From positions 2,170,001 through 2,234,000 of the forward strand of contig NZ_JADWYR010000001.1 of NCBI RefSeq assembly GCF_015831355.1: a stretch of 64,000 bases of DNA. The letters run 5' to 3'. Numbering within the stretch: the first letter of the stretch is position 1; each line of letters opens with the position of its first letter. Under the pieces are notes generated by a model, which was not told the origin of the DNA, ran no database searches, and saw nothing but the letters and a program-made list of their open reading frames with translations. Positions 8,073-16,255 of this stretch are shown here, piece after piece. The stretch is from Panacibacter microcysteis. GTDB lineage: Bacteria; Bacteroidota; Bacteroidia; Chitinophagales; Chitinophagaceae. Both the position numbers and the translations under genes were made by a program.

Positions 8073-9231
8073 ATGTCACAACATTTTTAAATTGTAATAG
8101 TGGGTGGCGGAAATGCAGGCATATCTGCGGCAGCGCAGTTGCTCAATAGAAACAAAGGTCTTGATATCTGTATTATTGAGCCTTCTGATAAGCACTACTA
8201 CCAGCCCGCCTGGACGCTGGCAGGCGCCGGTGTGTTCGATATTGAAAAGACGCAGCGCAATGAGGCTGATTTTATACCATCATCTGCCACCTGGATCAAA
8301 CAAAAGGTAAAGCTGTTCTTTCCAGAAAAAAACCAGGTAGCACTTGATAATGGTGAAACGATCGTATACGATTACATGATCGTAGTACCCGGCATACAAT
8401 TAAACTGGAGCGCTGTAAAGGGCTTGCAGGAATCACTTGGCAAACACGGTGTTTGCTCTAATTACAATTACAAAACGGCACCTTATACTTTCGAATGCAT
8501 AAAAAACCTGAAGAAAGGAAAAGCCCTTTTTACTAACCCGCATACACCTGTTAAAGTGGCGGTGCACCGCACAAAATAATGTAACTGGCTGCGGATTACT
8601 TCAGAAAACATGGGGTGCTTGATAACATAGACATTCAGTACCGGAGTGGCGGTACAAGATTGTTCGCAATAGAAAAGTATGAGCGCACATTAAGAAAAGT
8701 GGTAGAACGTGGCCACATAAAACTCCATTTTTTTGTGCGGCTCGATGAAATTGACGGATCAAATAAACGGGCTAAGTTTGTTGGCTTTGGCGAACAAAAC
8801 AAGGACCATGAATACTGGGTAGATTTTGATATGATTCATGTAACACCACCCAGTCTGCGCCTGATTTTATCAAAGAAAGTCCTTTGGCCAATGCGGCAGG
8901 CTGGGTAGATGTAAATAAACAAACATTGCAGCATGTACGCTTCGGCAATATCTTTTCTTTGGGAGATGCGTCAGGGTTGCCCACTTCCAAAACCGGCGCA
9001 GCCATCAGAAAGCAGGTACCCGTACTGGTAGAAAATTTACTGGCATTTATGGCACATAAAGCCATGCATGGTTCTTACAACGGGTATACATCGTGCCCGC
9101 TTGTAACGGAGTATGGCAAGCTTGTATTGGCAGAATTTGACTACAACAACATGCCCGCTGAAACATTCCCGTTTGACCAAAGCAAGGAAAGATGGAGTAT
9201 GTACCAGTTAAAAAAGCAGGTTTTACCGTGA
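8073..9231 (+). pseudogene. Decayed sulfide:quinone oxidoreductase-like flavoprotein
   Basis: The reading frame is recognisable but broken at least four times. ATG 8073 is followed by an in-frame TAA at 8088-8090, just before IVIVGGGNAGISAA, the FAD-binding motif. Near 8555 a base is lost where an active-site cysteine codon (K-C-G-G-A-P) is expected. After that frameshift, a TAA falls in the new frame at about 8583. Near 8850 one C is missing from a CCC run. Downstream the frame continues through FGNIFSLGDASGLPTSKTGAAIR to 9231. An intact protein would be about 385 residues. SQR oxidises sulfide at the membrane and would supply persulfide to the dioxygenase upstream. Confidence 0.85.
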
Positions 9232-9273
9232 TTATACTGGAATAAGATTCTTACCGGTAAAATGTAACCAAGC

Positions 9274-9636
9274 CTAATGACGCAGGTGTACGTTCACTTT
9301 GTCGAGTAGTTTTTTAAGGTCAAAAGGCTTTTCAAGGAATTCATCGGCACCTGCATCGTGAGCAATTTTTTTCCCATCAATGCTTGCAGAAAAAATAATT
9401 ACGGGCAAATCTTTTGTCTGAGCATTTAGCTTTAACTTTTTTACAATTTGTTCGCCGCTTAATACGGGCATCCATAGGTCCAGGATAACTACAGAAGGTT
9501 GTTCCTGTGTAATCTTCTCAAAAATGTTTGCACTGTTACGCTCGGTAACCGCGTTGATCTTTTTTGCAGCCAGCACAAGCGTTAGCAGGTCTAAGATACC
9601 TTCATCATCATCACAGATCAACACCTTATTTTCCAT
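9274..9636 (-). CDS. Single-domain response regulator (receiver only)
   Basis: 120 residues, a complete CheY-like receiver domain with no output domain. Acidic pocket Asp 9-11, phosphoacceptor Asp 53 (VVILDLWMP), Ser 83 and Lys 103 (LEKPF) are all present. No histidine kinase is encoded nearby, so the partner is unknown. Such orphan receivers act by protein-protein contact or as phosphorelay intermediates. It is transcribed convergently with the SQR-like pseudogene. Confidence 0.92.
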   Translation of the reverse strand: MENKVLICDDDEGILDLLTLVLAAKKINAVTERNSANIFEKITQEQPSVVILDLWMPVLSGEQIVKKLKLNAQTKDLPVIIFSASIDGKKIAHDAGADEFLEKPFDLKKLLDKVNVHLRH

Positions 9637-9816
9637 AACTACATTTTTAAAAGCATGATTATTCTTTCTGATAAACGCCTGTAAAACTTTGATTTATATA
9701 CTCAACGGCATAAAATTGTATTAAATAAAATTTATATAAGTTAATGGCGGATGTCGTTTTAAAATATTATGGCATGGTTTTTTTCCCTTTCATATTCATA
9801 CACCAAAATTTTCATT

Positions 9817-10386
9817 ATGTCTGTTAACCTTATACAATCCATTAAGAAAAATCTCGGATTCGCAGAATTAAAGAAAATCGATCCTAACACGCAACGACCC
9901 GTTGACGATGGAAGGGAGGAAGATCGCCTGAATCAGTCTGCTATACCAACAGTGCTGATCGTTTTATATAAGTATACAAGAACAGATGGAGGGGCGCAGG
10001 AAGTGTTGTCTTCATCTATTACAAGTGACTGGATGGAGAAAATGCTTGCAGAAGACACCGTGGATGCGGTGGCTAAAGTGGCAAAATATAGCGATGTGCC
10101 TGAAGTAATAGCCCTGGAACGCATGGAACAAATCGCAAAGCAGGCAGTAGCATTGATAAATACTGCTAATCCTGCCTCGTCTGATGAAGTCAAAAATATT
10201 GTTGCCGCAGAGCGCAACGCCATTCTTTCCTATTTGCCGCCATCGTTACACATGGGCGAATTGCTTAATGATGGTACACTTGATGACAATGTAAATAAAA
10301 TGGAAGGTCCTATGTCTGGGATGATGAAATCATTAGGTGGCATATTCTCGTCTAGTGAAAGAGGCAAGGATGACCAGGGAAAGTAA
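9817..10386 (+). CDS. Hypothetical protein
   Basis: 189 residues from ATG 9817; a start at 9769 would add 16 residues that resemble untranslated leader. No family recognised. The protein looks soluble and largely helical: a short N-terminal helix, a mid-region with KYTRTDGGAQEVL, an acidic helical stretch, and a C-terminal tail rich in Met, Gly and Ser ending in charged residues. It is followed after 43 bases by a YtxH protein on the same strand, suggesting an envelope or stress-related pair. That context is all that can be said. Confidence 0.7.
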   Translation: MSVNLIQSIKKNLGFAELKKIDPNTQRPVDDGREEDRLNQSAIPTVLIVLYKYTRTDGGAQEVLSSSITSDWMEKMLAEDTVDAVAKVAKYSDVPEVIALERMEQIAKQAVALINTANPASSDEVKNIVAAERNAILSYLPPSLHMGELLNDGTLDDNVNKMEGPMSGMMKSLGGIFSSSERGKDDQGK

Positions 10387-10429
10387 AATATCGTACACAA
10401 CATTCTATCAAATCAATAATTAAACATTT

Positions 10430-10708
10430 ATGAGTACACAAAAAATTATTACCGCACTTGTTATAGGTGCCGCCGCAGGCGCAGTATTAGGCGTTTTATT
10501 TGCGCCGGATAAAGGCTCCGAAACCAGGAAGAAAATAGCAGATGGCAGCAGCGAACTTGCTGACTCTTTAAAAGCCAAAGCGAATGACCTGGCAGAAGAA
10601 ATGAGCGATAAAATTAAATCTGCAAAAGAAGAAATTTCTGATATGCTTGCGAAGGGAAAAGAAAAACTCCAGGGTTATAAAAAGCAGGCAGATTCTCAAC
10701 TTTCCTAA
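10430..10708 (+). CDS. YtxH domain protein
   Basis: 92 residues. A glycine/alanine-rich membrane segment (LVIGAAAGAVLGVLFAPDKG) is followed by a charged amphipathic helix with regular Lys/Glu spacing to the C-terminus. This is the layout of YtxH/gas-vesicle-like general stress proteins of Bacteroidota and Firmicutes, anchored in the inner membrane with a coiled tail. The molecular role is unknown. It probably forms a two-gene unit with the preceding hypothetical gene. A second YtxH-type gene lies at 26712-26930. Confidence 0.85.
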   Translation: MSTQKIITALVIGAAAGAVLGVLFAPDKGSETRKKIADGSSELADSLKAKANDLAEEMSDKIKSAKEEISDMLAKGKEKLQGYKKQADSQLS

Positions 10709-10768
10709 AATGAACTAAATTTTGTCTTCCGAAAGGAAGATTGTATGTAGTGTAGTTTTGGTATGAAT

Positions 10769-10802
10769 GGTCCGGCCTTCAAAAAGGCCGGATCCCTTTT
10801 TT
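10769..10802 (+). terminator. Terminator after the YtxH gene
   Basis: Stem GGTCCGGCCTT / AAGGCCGGATCC with a short loop and a trailing T6. It lies between convergent genes. Confidence 0.85.
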
Positions 10803-10820
10803 AGAAATCTTTTCCGTCAA

Positions 10821-11393
10821 CTAGCTATACTTGTCTTCATTTTTTATACATGCAGCGCTAATTTTTTCAGCCGGCGTTGATGCAAGTATAAACTTATACA
10901 AACATTCGTCTACCGCACCCTCAAACTGAAAACTGTGTGAACGCAACAGTTTTATAGAAGAGAAGTTGTCCTTATGTATACAAGCCGTAACAGCCGGCAG
11001 GGCCAGTGTTGTGAACGCAAATACCAGTACAAGCCCCAGCGCTTCAGTCATAATACCTTTCCCCTGGTGTTGTGGTAACAGTTCGTAGCCGGTTTCTGTT
11101 TCTGCTGTATTATCCTCGTTATGCCATAACAAAATAGTTCCTGCAAATGCGGCTGATTCTTTCAATTCGATTACCCAAAACAATGTTGCGCCCTCTGCTA
11201 CCTTTCGTATTACCAGGTCTATAAACTGCAGAGCATCTTCCATCGTATGTGCTTTGGTGCGGTGGAGGTATTTGTTGTGCGCATCATCAGCACGCAGATA
11301 GAATATATTTGCTGCATCCTCAGGCCGTAAAGCTCGTAAACGTAACCTGCTATTTTCCAGTATTGGAAAGGCCGGTAGTATAAATTTTTTCAC
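10821..11393 (-). CDS. GNAT family N-acetyltransferase (RimJ/RimL-like)
   Basis: 190 residues. The N-terminus LENSRLRLRALRPEDA is typical of the RimJ/RimL-type branch. The acetyl-CoA motif appears as LLPQHQGKGIMTEAL near residues 107-121, followed by ACIHKDNFSSIKLL, which corresponds to the conserved N-x-x-S motif. Predicted to acetylate a protein N-terminus or a small amine; the substrate is not inferable. Its start overlaps the stop of the VOC gene by four bases (ATGA), so the two are translationally coupled. Confidence 0.88.
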   Translation of the reverse strand: MKKFILPAFPILENSRLRLRALRPEDAANIFYLRADDAHNKYLHRTKAHTMEDALQFIDLVIRKVAEGATLFWVIELKESAAFAGTILLWHNEDNTAETETGYELLPQHQGKGIMTEALGLVLVFAFTTLALPAVTACIHKDNFSSIKLLRSHSFQFEGAVDECLYKFILASTPAEKISAACIKNEDKYS

Positions 11394-11788
11394 GATGGTT
11401 GTTTTGGCTCAATCAGGTCCCAAAGGTTTCCGTAAAGGTCTTTAAACACCGCTACTGTTCCGTACGTTTCTTCAGTCAGTGGTCTTATAAATACTACGCC
11501 CTGTGCAGTAAGTTTCCCGTGGTCTCTGCGTATGTCATCTGTGTGAAGGAACAGGAATACACGTCCGCCTGTCTGGTTACCAACTCTCGATTGCTGTTCT
11601 TCATTGGCCGCTTTTGCAAGTAAAATGTTACACCCGCCCTCGCCTGCAGGTTTTACAACTACCCAGCGTTTTGTTTCCGAAAGCGTGGTGTCTTCCAGTA
11701 ATTCAAAATGGAGTATGTTCGTGTAGTAAGTTATCGCTTCATCATAATCATTTACCAAAAGCGCTATTTGTACAAGACGTTGATTCAT
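11390..11788 (-). CDS. VOC family (glyoxalase/bleomycin-resistance fold) protein
   Basis: 132 residues, two beta-alpha-beta-beta-beta modules: LVQIALLVNDYDEAITYYTN at the N-terminus and a second module ending KDLYGNLWDLIEP. The terminal Glu in WDLIEP is at a usual metal-ligand position. Members include metal-dependent lyases, dioxygenases and drug-binding proteins; this one cannot be assigned further. It is four bases downstream of the DUF5009-like gene and overlaps the GNAT gene by four bases, so all three are probably one operon. Confidence 0.85.
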   Translation of the reverse strand: MNQRLVQIALLVNDYDEAITYYTNILHFELLEDTTLSETKRWVVVKPAGEGGCNILLAKAANEEQQSRVGNQTGGRVFLFLHTDDIRRDHGKLTAQGVVFIRPLTEETYGTVAVFKDLYGNLWDLIEPKQPS

Positions 11789-11792
11789 GTTT

Positions 11793-12986
11793 TTATAATT
11801 GCAATTTTATGTTCATTTTATTAAGCACTGTTACTATTCCCATTACTGCTACAGCGTATACTGCAGACCATAATGTTCCGGGCAAACCATACCGCAGGCT
11901 GTCTGGTACCAGGCTTATACCAAGCCATGCTGTTAAAAAATAAATGATGTCAGGTATTATATAAGTCAGCAGTGGGTTAGCCGCAGCCGGCTTAAAAAAT
12001 CCTGTCCATTTGTCAATGTGTTTTTTATCAGTCAGCCAGTACAGGAAAATAAAGATGATGCAGCAAAGGCCTGCACTGTACAAAGCCCATGTAGGTGTTG
12101 CGTAAATCTTCGAGATTTTATAGGCAGGTCTCAGTATATAACCTGCAATAAATAATACAAACGTAAACACAAAAGCGTTGGCAAACCTTTTGTAATCACT
12201 TGTTGGCTTATCTGCCTGGAAGAATAGCAGGGAAAGTAATATACCACTCAAAGTTATAGCGGTATCAATTGCATTGCCGCTTTGTATGCGTGTCCACTGC
12301 AGCCAGCTTAGCGCTGCCACAGACTCCGTACGACTAACTACATATATCCCTATACATACAGCGATCATCAAAAAGATCATCAGCATGTTACCCCTTGTTA
12401 ACTGGTAAATAATACTGCTGTATAAATAAGCCCATCCAATAAGGCCGAGTATGCCCCACCACTGTGGGGTAATATGGCCACCCTGCACGTTCTTATAAAG
12501 AAACGCAAGTATAGTCAGTACAACAATGCCCAGCACTTTAAAACTATATACGAGAATTTTATTTTGCGTGTAATAAACCTTCCATATCATTATCGCAGCC
12601 GCAAGAAAAATCAACGCCCATACGTTGATAGACATACCCATCTCCGCTTCATTATAGCCGCCTTCCGTGTTTACAAGAAATACACCCAGTACAAGCAGTC
12701 CAAGTGTACGAGACGCAATGTGGCCCTGCAATTGCCAGAACCCATCTCCTTTCTTCAAACGGTTATTGATGGCAAATGGAACAGACATGCCCACTATAAA
12801 AAGAAATGCAGGAAATACCACATCTACAAAGCTCATTGCATCAGCATCTGCCGGCATGTGTTTCATCCATGCGGGTATGTCCCTGATACCCGCAAGTTCA
12901 TTTACAAAAATCATTACCAGGATCGTTATGCCACGAAATGCATCGATAGACAATACCCGTTGGTTGCTTAGCTGATTATATTGCAT
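11793..12986 (-). CDS. DUF5009 / heparan-alpha-glucosaminide N-acetyltransferase-like membrane protein
   Basis: 397 residues with about ten hydrophobic segments. The N-terminus QRVLSIDAFRGITILVMIF is the signature of the HGSNAT/YeiB-like acyltransferase superfamily, which moves acyl groups across the membrane to sugars. WMKHMPADADAMSFVDVVFPAFLF follows, containing a likely catalytic histidine region. In Bacteroidota such proteins often sit in polysaccharide loci, but here the partners are a VOC protein and an acetyltransferase. The acceptor is unknown. A family A repeat lies about 50-100 bases upstream of its start. Confidence 0.85.
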   Translation of the reverse strand: MQYNQLSNQRVLSIDAFRGITILVMIFVNELAGIRDIPAWMKHMPADADAMSFVDVVFPAFLFIVGMSVPFAINNRLKKGDGFWQLQGHIASRTLGLLVLGVFLVNTEGGYNEAEMGMSINVWALIFLAAAIMIWKVYYTQNKILVYSFKVLGIVVLTILAFLYKNVQGGHITPQWWGILGLIGWAYLYSSIIYQLTRGNMLMIFLMIAVCIGIYVVSRTESVAALSWLQWTRIQSGNAIDTAITLSGILLSLLFFQADKPTSDYKRFANAFVFTFVLFIAGYILRPAYKISKIYATPTWALYSAGLCCIIFIFLYWLTDKKHIDKWTGFFKPAAANPLLTYIIPDIIYFLTAWLGISLVPDSLRYGLPGTLWSAVYAVAVMGIVTVLNKMNIKLQL

Positions 12987-13034
12987 GAGAGCGTTGGTTG
13001 TGTGCGTTGCAGTGGTTCAAATATAATGATTGTT

Positions 13035-13089
13035 TTATGTAGCCAACTGCAGTGCTACTATCATCGCCTGTTGTGTCACTCACTTGTAC
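13035..13089 (-). repeat. Family A repeat copy 6 (GTGTCAC form)
   Basis: Core GTTGTGTCACTCACTTGTAC at 13070-13089, preceded by TGCTACTATCATCGCCT and followed by GGTTGGCTCATTATGCAGCA. It lies beside the tandem array. Confidence 0.92.
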
Positions 13090-13176
13090 GGTTGGCTCAT
13101 TATGCAGCATGGGTGCTGGCTTGCTGCGTTTCAGCAAATAGTTTTGGTGCTGGCAATAAGCATGCTTTGTTGTTAT

Positions 13177-14033
13177 GCATCTGCGGCTTCAAAAGTTGCA
13201 GTTGCCTCAGCACGATGCGGAGTAGCAGTTAAGTTGATTGGGCCAGGAATATTTCACATTTACCGTTTCACGTCTCACGATTCAGGATTCACCATTCACG
13301 CATCTGCGGCTTCAAAAGTTGCAGTTGCCTCAGCACGATGCGGAGTAGCAGTTAAGTTGATTGGAACAGGAATATTTCACGTTTACCGTTTCACGTCTCA
13401 CGATTCAGGATTCACCATTCACGCATCTGCGGCTTCAACAGTTGCAGTTGCCTCACCACGATGCGGAGTAGCAGTTAAGTTGATTGGAACAGGAATATTT
13501 CACGTTTACCGTTTCACGTCTCACGATTCACCATTCACCATTCATGCTTCTTCGAACAGTTGCAGTTGCCTCACCACGATGAGGAGTAGCAGTTAAGTTG
13601 ATTGGACCAGGAAAATTTCACGTTTACCATTTCACGTCCCACGATTCACCATTCACGCTTTTGCGGCTTCAAAAGTTGCAGTTGCATCAGCACGATGCGG
13701 AGTAGCAGTTAAGTTGATTGGAACAGGAATATTTCACGTTTACCGTTTCACGTCTCACGATTCAGGATTCATCATCCACGCTTCTGCGGCTTCAACAGTT
13801 GCAGTTGCCTCACCACGATACGGAGTAGCAGTTAAGTTGATCGGACCAGGAAAATTTCACGTTTACCATTTCACGTCCCACGATTCACCATTCACGCATC
13901 TTCGGCTTCAACAGTTGCAGTTGCCTCACCACGATGCGGAGTAGCAGTTAAGTTGATTGGACCAGGAATATTTCACGTTTACCGTTTCACGTCTCACGAT
14001 TCAGGTTCACCATTGACCATTCACCATTCACCC
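13177..14033. repeat. Seven-unit tandem array built from family B repeats
   Basis: Units begin at 13177, 13300, 13423, 13545, 13657, 13780 and 13896, so lengths are 123, 123, 122, 112, 123, 116 and about 138 with the tail. Each unit starts GCWTCTGCGGCTTCAAMAGT, contains CACGATGCGGAGTAGCAGTT and TTGATTGG, and ends in a simple stretch of TTCACGTCTCACGATTCACC type. Differences between units are mostly single bases plus trimming of the simple stretch. Single dispersed relatives occur at 17981, 18438, 18541 and 51155. The array fills most of the 1,055-bp gap between the DUF5009-like gene and murA. Confidence 0.95.
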
Positions 14034-14041
14034 CGATTGAT

Positions 14042-15346
14042 TTATACACGTTTGATATCTGCACCGAGATTTCTTAAACGATCATCGATGTTTTGATACC
14101 CGCGGTCTATTTGCTCGATGTTTTGTATGGTGCTCTTACCTTCTGCACTAAGCGCTGCAATAAGCAATGCCTGGCCTGCACGAATATCCGGGCTGCTCAT
14201 TGTAATTCCACGCAACTGGTTTTTGCGGGCAAGACCTATAACCGTTGCGCGGTGCGGATCACACAGAATGATCTGGGCACCCATGTCGATCAGCTTGTCA
14301 ACAAAAAACAAGCGGCTTTCAAACATTTTTTGGTGGATGAGCACACTGCCGACTGCCTGCGTGGCCACTACCAAAACGATGCTTAGCAAGTCTGGTGTAA
14401 AACCCGGCCATGGATGATCATATACCGTTAAAATACCACCATCGAGGTAAGTGCTGATCTCGTATTTTTCCTGTGCGGGAATATAAATATCATCTTTACG
14501 GAACTCCATTTGTATACCGAGTTGCTGAAACTTTTCAGGAATAACACCCAAATGTTCGATGCCTGCATTTTTAATGGTGATCTCACTTTGTGTCATTGCC
14601 GCAAGCCCGATAAAACTGCCTATCTCAATCATATCTGGCAGCATACGGTGCTCTGTGCCACCAAGGTATTCCACACCTTCTATGGTAAGCAGGTTGCTGC
14701 CAACACCGCTTATTTTTGCACCCATGCGGTTAAGCATTTTACACAATTGCTGCAGGTACGGCTCGCAGGCTGCGTTGTAAATTGTTGTGGTGCCTTTTGC
14801 CATTACTGCTGCCATTACAATATTTGCCGTACCTGTTACAGAAGGCTCATCGAGCAGCATATAAGTGCCCTGCAGGTTGGGTGCTACGAGTTGAAAATAA
14901 TTCAGTTCTTCATTGTATTCAAAACGGGCGCCGAGTTTTTCAAAACCGATGATATGTGTATCAAGTCTTCGTCTGCCAATTTTGTCACCGCCGGGTTTGG
15001 GGATGTATGCTTTTTTAAACCTGGAAAGCATGGGCCCTGCAATCATTACAGAACCGCGCAAACGGCCGCTCTTTTTCCTAAAGGCTTCTGAACCGAGAAA
15101 GTCAACATCAACATTATCTGCCTGGAAAGTGCAGATATCTCTTGAAGCGCGGTCGATTTTTACTCCCAGTTCTCCCAATAATTCGATGAGCAGGTTTACA
15201 TCAATAATATCTGGAATATTACTGATCGTTACCTTTTCAGGCGTGAGCAATACGGCTGAGATGATTTGGAGTGCCTCATTTTTAGCGCCCTGTGGCGTTA
15301 TTTCTCCTGTTAATTTTTTCCCGCCACGTACTTCAAAAGATGCCAT
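14042..15346 (-). CDS. murA: UDP-N-acetylglucosamine 1-carboxyvinyltransferase with Cys to Asp active site
   Basis: 434 residues, full length for MurA, which transfers enolpyruvate from PEP to UDP-GlcNAc in the first committed step of peptidoglycan synthesis. Lys 22-Asn 23 (AKNEAL) bind substrate. The loop that normally reads GGCxIG has GGDKIG: Asp 121 replaces the cysteine that fosfomycin alkylates. Further motifs are RRRLDTHI and DIRAGQALLIAAL. The Asp form is catalytically active in other bacteria and confers intrinsic fosfomycin resistance. The gene stands alone; its 3' end abuts the tandem array. Confidence 0.95.
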   Translation of the reverse strand: MASFEVRGGKKLTGEITPQGAKNEALQIISAVLLTPEKVTISNIPDIIDVNLLIELLGELGVKIDRASRDICTFQADNVDVDFLGSEAFRKKSGRLRGSVMIAGPMLSRFKKAYIPKPGGDKIGRRRLDTHIIGFEKLGARFEYNEELNYFQLVAPNLQGTYMLLDEPSVTGTANIVMAAVMAKGTTTIYNAACEPYLQQLCKMLNRMGAKISGVGSNLLTIEGVEYLGGTEHRMLPDMIEIGSFIGLAAMTQSEITIKNAGIEHLGVIPEKFQQLGIQMEFRKDDIYIPAQEKYEISTYLDGGILTVYDHPWPGFTPDLLSIVLVVATQAVGSVLIHQKMFESRLFFVDKLIDMGAQIILCDPHRATVIGLARKNQLRGITMSSPDIRAGQALLIAALSAEGKSTIQNIEQIDRGYQNIDDRLRNLGADIKRV

Positions 15347-15468
15347 TTGTTATAATTGAAAAGTTGATTGATTGGTTATTGAGGCGAATGTATTAAAGGT
15401 TGGGTATTTTATAAGGCTTGCATAATTTTTTTTAATTTATCGTTTTTTTGAAGCCTAAATCCATTTTC

Positions 15469-16187
15469 ATGCTAAACCGGCTGCTTATTTTGATGGTGCT
15501 GATCTTATCCGGAGCTAATGCTCAAAAATTTAAAGTTGATACACTTTACCATAACAGAAGAATGGGAAGACTATAGTCTAAAGGTTAATGAATACAATGC
15601 CACAGGCAAATTATTATCATCAACGATACAATACAAAATAGGGTCGGGCTGGACAAATGCAGGATCTACAATTAATACTTACAATGCATCGGATTTTCTT
15701 GTAAACCGATGTATTTACAGTTGGAACGCTATGTCCAGCATCTGAAATAAGACGTGGGAATACAATTACATTAACTATAGCGATGGCAGTGTAAAAGAGG
15801 TGGCAGATTTTCGAAATCCATATACACTCGAATGTTTCAGGTATAAAATCAACGACACTTTACTATCGCGTTCAATCTGTTGACAAAGACAACAAAGCTT
15901 TATACTCCAATATTGCCCCGGTTAAATTAAGTAACAATAAAGGCGACTTAACAATTTATCCTAACCCTGTAAAAAACAATTTATCCGTTCACTACAATCT
16001 CAATCCAAATAGTTCGCCGGCTTCATACATTATCATGGACATAAGCGGAAGAAGAGTGTGTACCGGGCCTATAGACGTAAACAGCACTTTCGTAAATATT
16101 AATGTAGCTCACTTAAGTAAAGGGATTTATTACGTTCAAATCTTTAATGGTAAAGAAACAATGCGCACAAAATTTATAAAAGAATAA
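15469..16187 (+). pseudogene. Decayed type IX secretion cargo protein
   Basis: ATG 15469 opens a signal peptide (MLNRLLILMVLILSGANAQ) that runs to a stop at about 15574. The continuation, with ITEEWEDYSLKVNEYNATGK and SGWTNAGSTINTYNASD, is in another frame and stops near 15743. Further shifts lead to the last part, which carries a clear type A sorting domain (LTIYPNPVKNNLSVHY ... GRRV ... LSKGIYYVQI) ending at 16187. The W-x-N/Y-x-Y repeat style matches the intact protein encoded convergently at 16256-17644, so this is a shortened, broken relative of it. Confidence 0.8.
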
Positions 16188-16205
16188 AAAAAGCTGGTTA
16201 TGTAA

Positions 16206-16235
16206 AAAGCGCCCGGGCAATTACCCGGGCGCTTT
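16206..16235. terminator. Bidirectional terminator
   Basis: Twelve-bp perfect stem AAAGCGCCCGGG / CCCGGGCGCTTT with loop CAATTA and T run. It separates the T9SS pseudogene from its convergent intact relative. Confidence 0.9.
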
Positions 16236-16255
16236 TGTTTACGTGCAATGCGTAT

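Noticed and set aside
13030-13596. A 188-codon open frame through the tandem array with a repeated 41-residue unit
   Set aside because: The frame stays open only because three units are 123 or 122 bp. It starts inside a family A repeat, loses frame at the 112-bp unit, and the same DNA occurs as scattered non-coding copies elsewhere.
13177-14033. CRISPR array
   Set aside because: Units are 112-123 bp and similar throughout. There are no short identical repeats separated by unique spacers, and no cas genes.
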